Positions 61,702-64,000 of a stretch of DNA of 64,000 nt are shown here, piece by piece. The notes beneath the pieces are model-generated. The model was not told the DNA's origin. It was given only the letters and a program-made list of their open reading frames with translations, and made no database searches. Within the stretch, counting starts at the first letter, position 1. Each line of letters begins with the position of its first letter. The position numbers were made by a program, and so were the translations under genes. The DNA comes from Polydactylus sextarius (Eukaryota > Chordata > Actinopteri > Polynemidae), in the NCBI GenBank assembly GCA_016801845.1, contig CM028912.1, forward strand, positions 2,767,001 through 2,831,000, in the 5' to 3' direction.

Positions 61702-64000
61702 CTGAAAATGTATCATTAATATAGAAATGTATCCACCACAAACATTCAATAACATAGAATTCTCATATATAATAACAAATGGAGGGTCCTATCAATCCTC
61801 CTACCTGCCAGTCAAAACCTCCTATGACTGAGTTTTGGGGTGAGGCGGGGGGATGGTCTGAGATCTCGGGCCTTGACTGTGAACCTGGTGTCAGGATGAC
61901 TATCAGTCTCTTGCTCTGCTTGATGCTGTCTTCCACCAGCTCCACATGATCTGTGAGTTCAGAAAAAAATGCTTCATGAAAATGAATCCATGTGTTGTTC
62001 CATTTTGAAAAAGAGTGCATAATATAATCTTGGCAGCTGTTCTTATCTTGTGATATTTTATACAACAACAATAAAACTTTCTAAAGCTGTACATTTATAC
62101 TACAACAAAGGAGAAAAGATAAATCAAGGCCATGGGCTTCCAGGAATAACATCATAGGGAATATGTCCTTCCTGTATTATTCACATTACAGCATCTCATA
62201 AACCTGTCAACATAACAACAGTGAATGTAGCAATTGGACCCAATAAAGCGACAAAGCCTTTGCGTACTCCAGAGGGTGTTGAAATATTTCTAGATTACCA
62301 TTAATCTAAAACTACAGGCACATTTAAAAGTCAGACCTTCCCCTGGTATGTCATCCCTCCCATGGATGAAGAGTCGATAGCCACACTTTTCCTCAAGGAC
62401 CGAGGGTAAAATCTGTGTGACAAACTGGCAAAGTGTCTCCTCAGTGTTCTTGTCCATTTTTTGTATTTGGTAGACCACGTAGGCATCATAAAACCTTGTA
62501 TCTGTTGAATACAAACACATACATGGGAAGTAAAGTTATAATTTATATCAGGGTTTCTCTCTTGAGATTATTATTACCTAATGCAAGTATACCGCACCAT
62601 CTGGTGTTGGAGGAGATGGATGTGAATTATCTGACTGACAGAGACAAATAATACTGTGGTCTTATCATGGGCAGCAACCCCTAACCCTTATCTCTAACTC
62701 CCACTACAGAAGCATCAGTTCCTGATAAGATCATAAATGCAATGATTCAGTTTTGAACCTCCAACCCTGATGAAGCACCTGATGACCAGCCCTTGACCTA
62801 TGCAGTGCAAAAATGGTTAAATATGGGCAACCAACCCATGAACCCATGACCTTTATGAATCTGAGTTAGGTGTTATTATGGTTCTACATTGATGGACATC
62901 GACCGTTGGCATTATAGATTTGTCCTAAGCACCTACAGTGTCACCTCTTTGGTGAGAAAGAAGCCTGAGTTGGTTTGGAAAGGGTGATGAGTGGCAGAAA
63001 TCACATGCACCCAGGTGTTACTTTGGTCTAAATGTCTATGTTTAAATCAGTGATTGGCTGGTCTTATCATCAGATCTGCAGTTATATGTCTTGGAGAAAA
63101 ACTGGGAATATCAAGAAGAACCTCCAGAAGAACTTTACATGCACCATGTGTGTTTAGATGCAAACCATGTTCAGTAATGGAGGAGAACAACTGATCCTGG
63201 CAGGAAAGAAGACCTTGAGGAACTCCTGAAGCTTAGGAGGACCCAGAGTCTGAAACACGGAGGTATCCCCTGACAGAGGACTAAGAAGTGGTTTAGAAGT
63301 TTCACAGTGGCAACATATCATATGTGGACTTCACTTATCTCAGGCATGTTAGGTTGCTGGAGAGGAAGCTCTATGTGGTTGTTGAACCAGAGATTGATTA
63401 GTGGAGGGGGTTTCTAAAGGGGCCATGGGACATCCTGTCTACTTATGTCATAAGGGGTGTTGAGGAATTTCCCTCATTTTATAATCATTAATCAAGTAGA
63501 TCACAATCACAATCAAGTAGATCATTTGAATTGCAGAGAGTCCAGAACAGTCCAGAACAGTTCATCTGCATCAGCCCACACCTGAAGAAAACACCTACAA
63601 ACACTTGAAGCCAATTATATTTCATTTGTTTGTTCTTTATATAAACATGAATAGTTGTTTTTAGAGGAAGTTATTCAAGCAGTAGAAAAAATATTTAATT
63701 TTTTTTAATCTTTCACAGAAAAAAAAAAAAAAAAAAAAGGTTGTTCTACTTTACCTTTATTGCGACGTTTTGGACGGATGTAGGGTCTGAAGAAGAGAGC
63801 GAGGTCGACAGCAAAGCATTTTATCAGCACAGCAGCCAACACAAAAGACAACAACACACACACTGATGTAATGACCAGGGAGTTATTGACTCTGGAAAAT
63901 AAACAAAACAGTTAATTATTTCCTTGATGGAACCAGATAAAGTTTAGCAAACAGACAATAATTTACAGTACAAACCTTTTACTTACCTTTCTCTTTAAGA
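61447..64000 (-). CDS. Interleukin-1 receptor family protein, 3' exons (TM and TIR)
   Basis: Minus-strand exons 64000-63987 (partial), 63889-63755, 62501-62337, 61950-61805, 61701-61447. They encode a single transmembrane helix (SLVITSVCVLLSFVLAAVLI), a juxtamembrane basic stretch and a TIR domain with box 1 (FYDAYVVYQ), box 2 (GYRLFIHGRDDIPGE) and box 3 (FWKRVRYLMP). The TIR resembles IL1R1 and IL1RL types more than SIGIRR or Toll-like receptors. Such receptors bind IL-1-type cytokines through extracellular Ig domains (here outside the window) and recruit MyD88 by TIR. The exact member is not decided, so no symbol is given. The tail after box 3 is short, ending at TAA-type stop 61449-61447. 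Confidence 0.9.
61805..61950 (-). CDS. IL-1R-like exon, TIR middle
   Basis: 146 nt, HVELVEDSIKQSKRLIVILT then a Pro/Ser-rich insert to GGFDWQ; acceptor actcacag, donor gtagga. SKRLIVILT is the conserved TIR beta-strand after box 2. Confidence 0.92.
62337..62501 (-). CDS. IL-1R-like exon, TIR boxes 1 and 2
   Basis: 165 nt, phase 1 at both ends: TRFYDAYVVYQ to RDDIPGE. Acceptor attcaacag, donor gtctga. Confidence 0.94.
62502..63754 (-). other. IL-1R-like intron
   Basis: 1.25 kb with no other exon seen. Ends beside a poly-A run (63719-63738, plus strand). Confidence 0.8.
63755..63889 (-). CDS. IL-1R-like exon, transmembrane segment
   Basis: 135 nt encoding NNSL, about 20 hydrophobic residues and FFRPYIRPKRRNK; donor gtaaag. 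The acceptor region reads CAGAG; using the second AG (exon start 63889) keeps the frame open with the upstream partial exon, while the first AG would bring in a stop. Confidence 0.85.
63987..64000 (-). CDS. IL-1R-like exon, 3' end only
   Basis: 14 nt before a consensus donor gtaagt; LKEK plus one base in the frame that joins the next exon. Presumably the end of the last Ig-domain exon, cut by the window edge. Confidence 0.6.

Overview
The window is vertebrate, almost certainly teleost fish, DNA. It is AT-rich with long CA/TG microsatellites. It contains short GT-AG exons, typical fish dispersed repeats and a fish-type gamma-like endogenous retrovirus (ERV). The species cannot be named from the sequence.

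Layout. (1) 1-9151: no supportable gene; probably the long first intron or upstream DNA of the radixin gene. (2) 9147-18365: one ERV on the minus strand with 543-bp LTRs that differ at one base and a 5-bp GTATG target-site duplication. It keeps its primer binding site (tRNA-Tyr type), polypurine tract and a gag ORF covering matrix and capsid. Its pol and env are broken by stops and frameshifts, and the 3' half of integrase is missing. (3) 20625-34650, plus strand: thirteen coding exons of radixin (rdx), complete except for the first exon (Met-Pro-Lys-X), which lies upstream of the window or was not recognised. The ERV is therefore probably antisense in rdx intron 1. (4) 40649-45144, minus strand: five coding exons of zc3h12c, a Regnase-family RNase with NYN/PIN and CCCH domains, apparently with a long 3' UTR. 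The two genes are convergent, and radixin beside ZC3H12C is the arrangement I recall from human 11q22.3, which supports both identifications. (5) 45145-61446: gene-poor DNA with LINE remnants, GC-rich islands and a miRNA-like hairpin. (6) 61447-64000, minus strand: the 3' exons (transmembrane segment and TIR domain) of an interleukin-1-receptor-family gene that continues beyond the window.

Radixin links plasma membrane to F-actin, ZC3H12C degrades inflammatory mRNAs and the IL-1R-like protein signals through TIR. They are separate genes; nothing shows they act as a unit. The parts most worth a second look are in the ERV: a protease-RT linker domain with two His-x-Ser/Thr motifs, a UGA-CUAG gag/pol junction, a fourfold stem-loop array in the leader, the tRNA-Tyr primer site, and near-identical LTRs around a badly damaged interior. 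A perfect 21-bp hairpin near 60.4 kb is a candidate small-RNA precursor.
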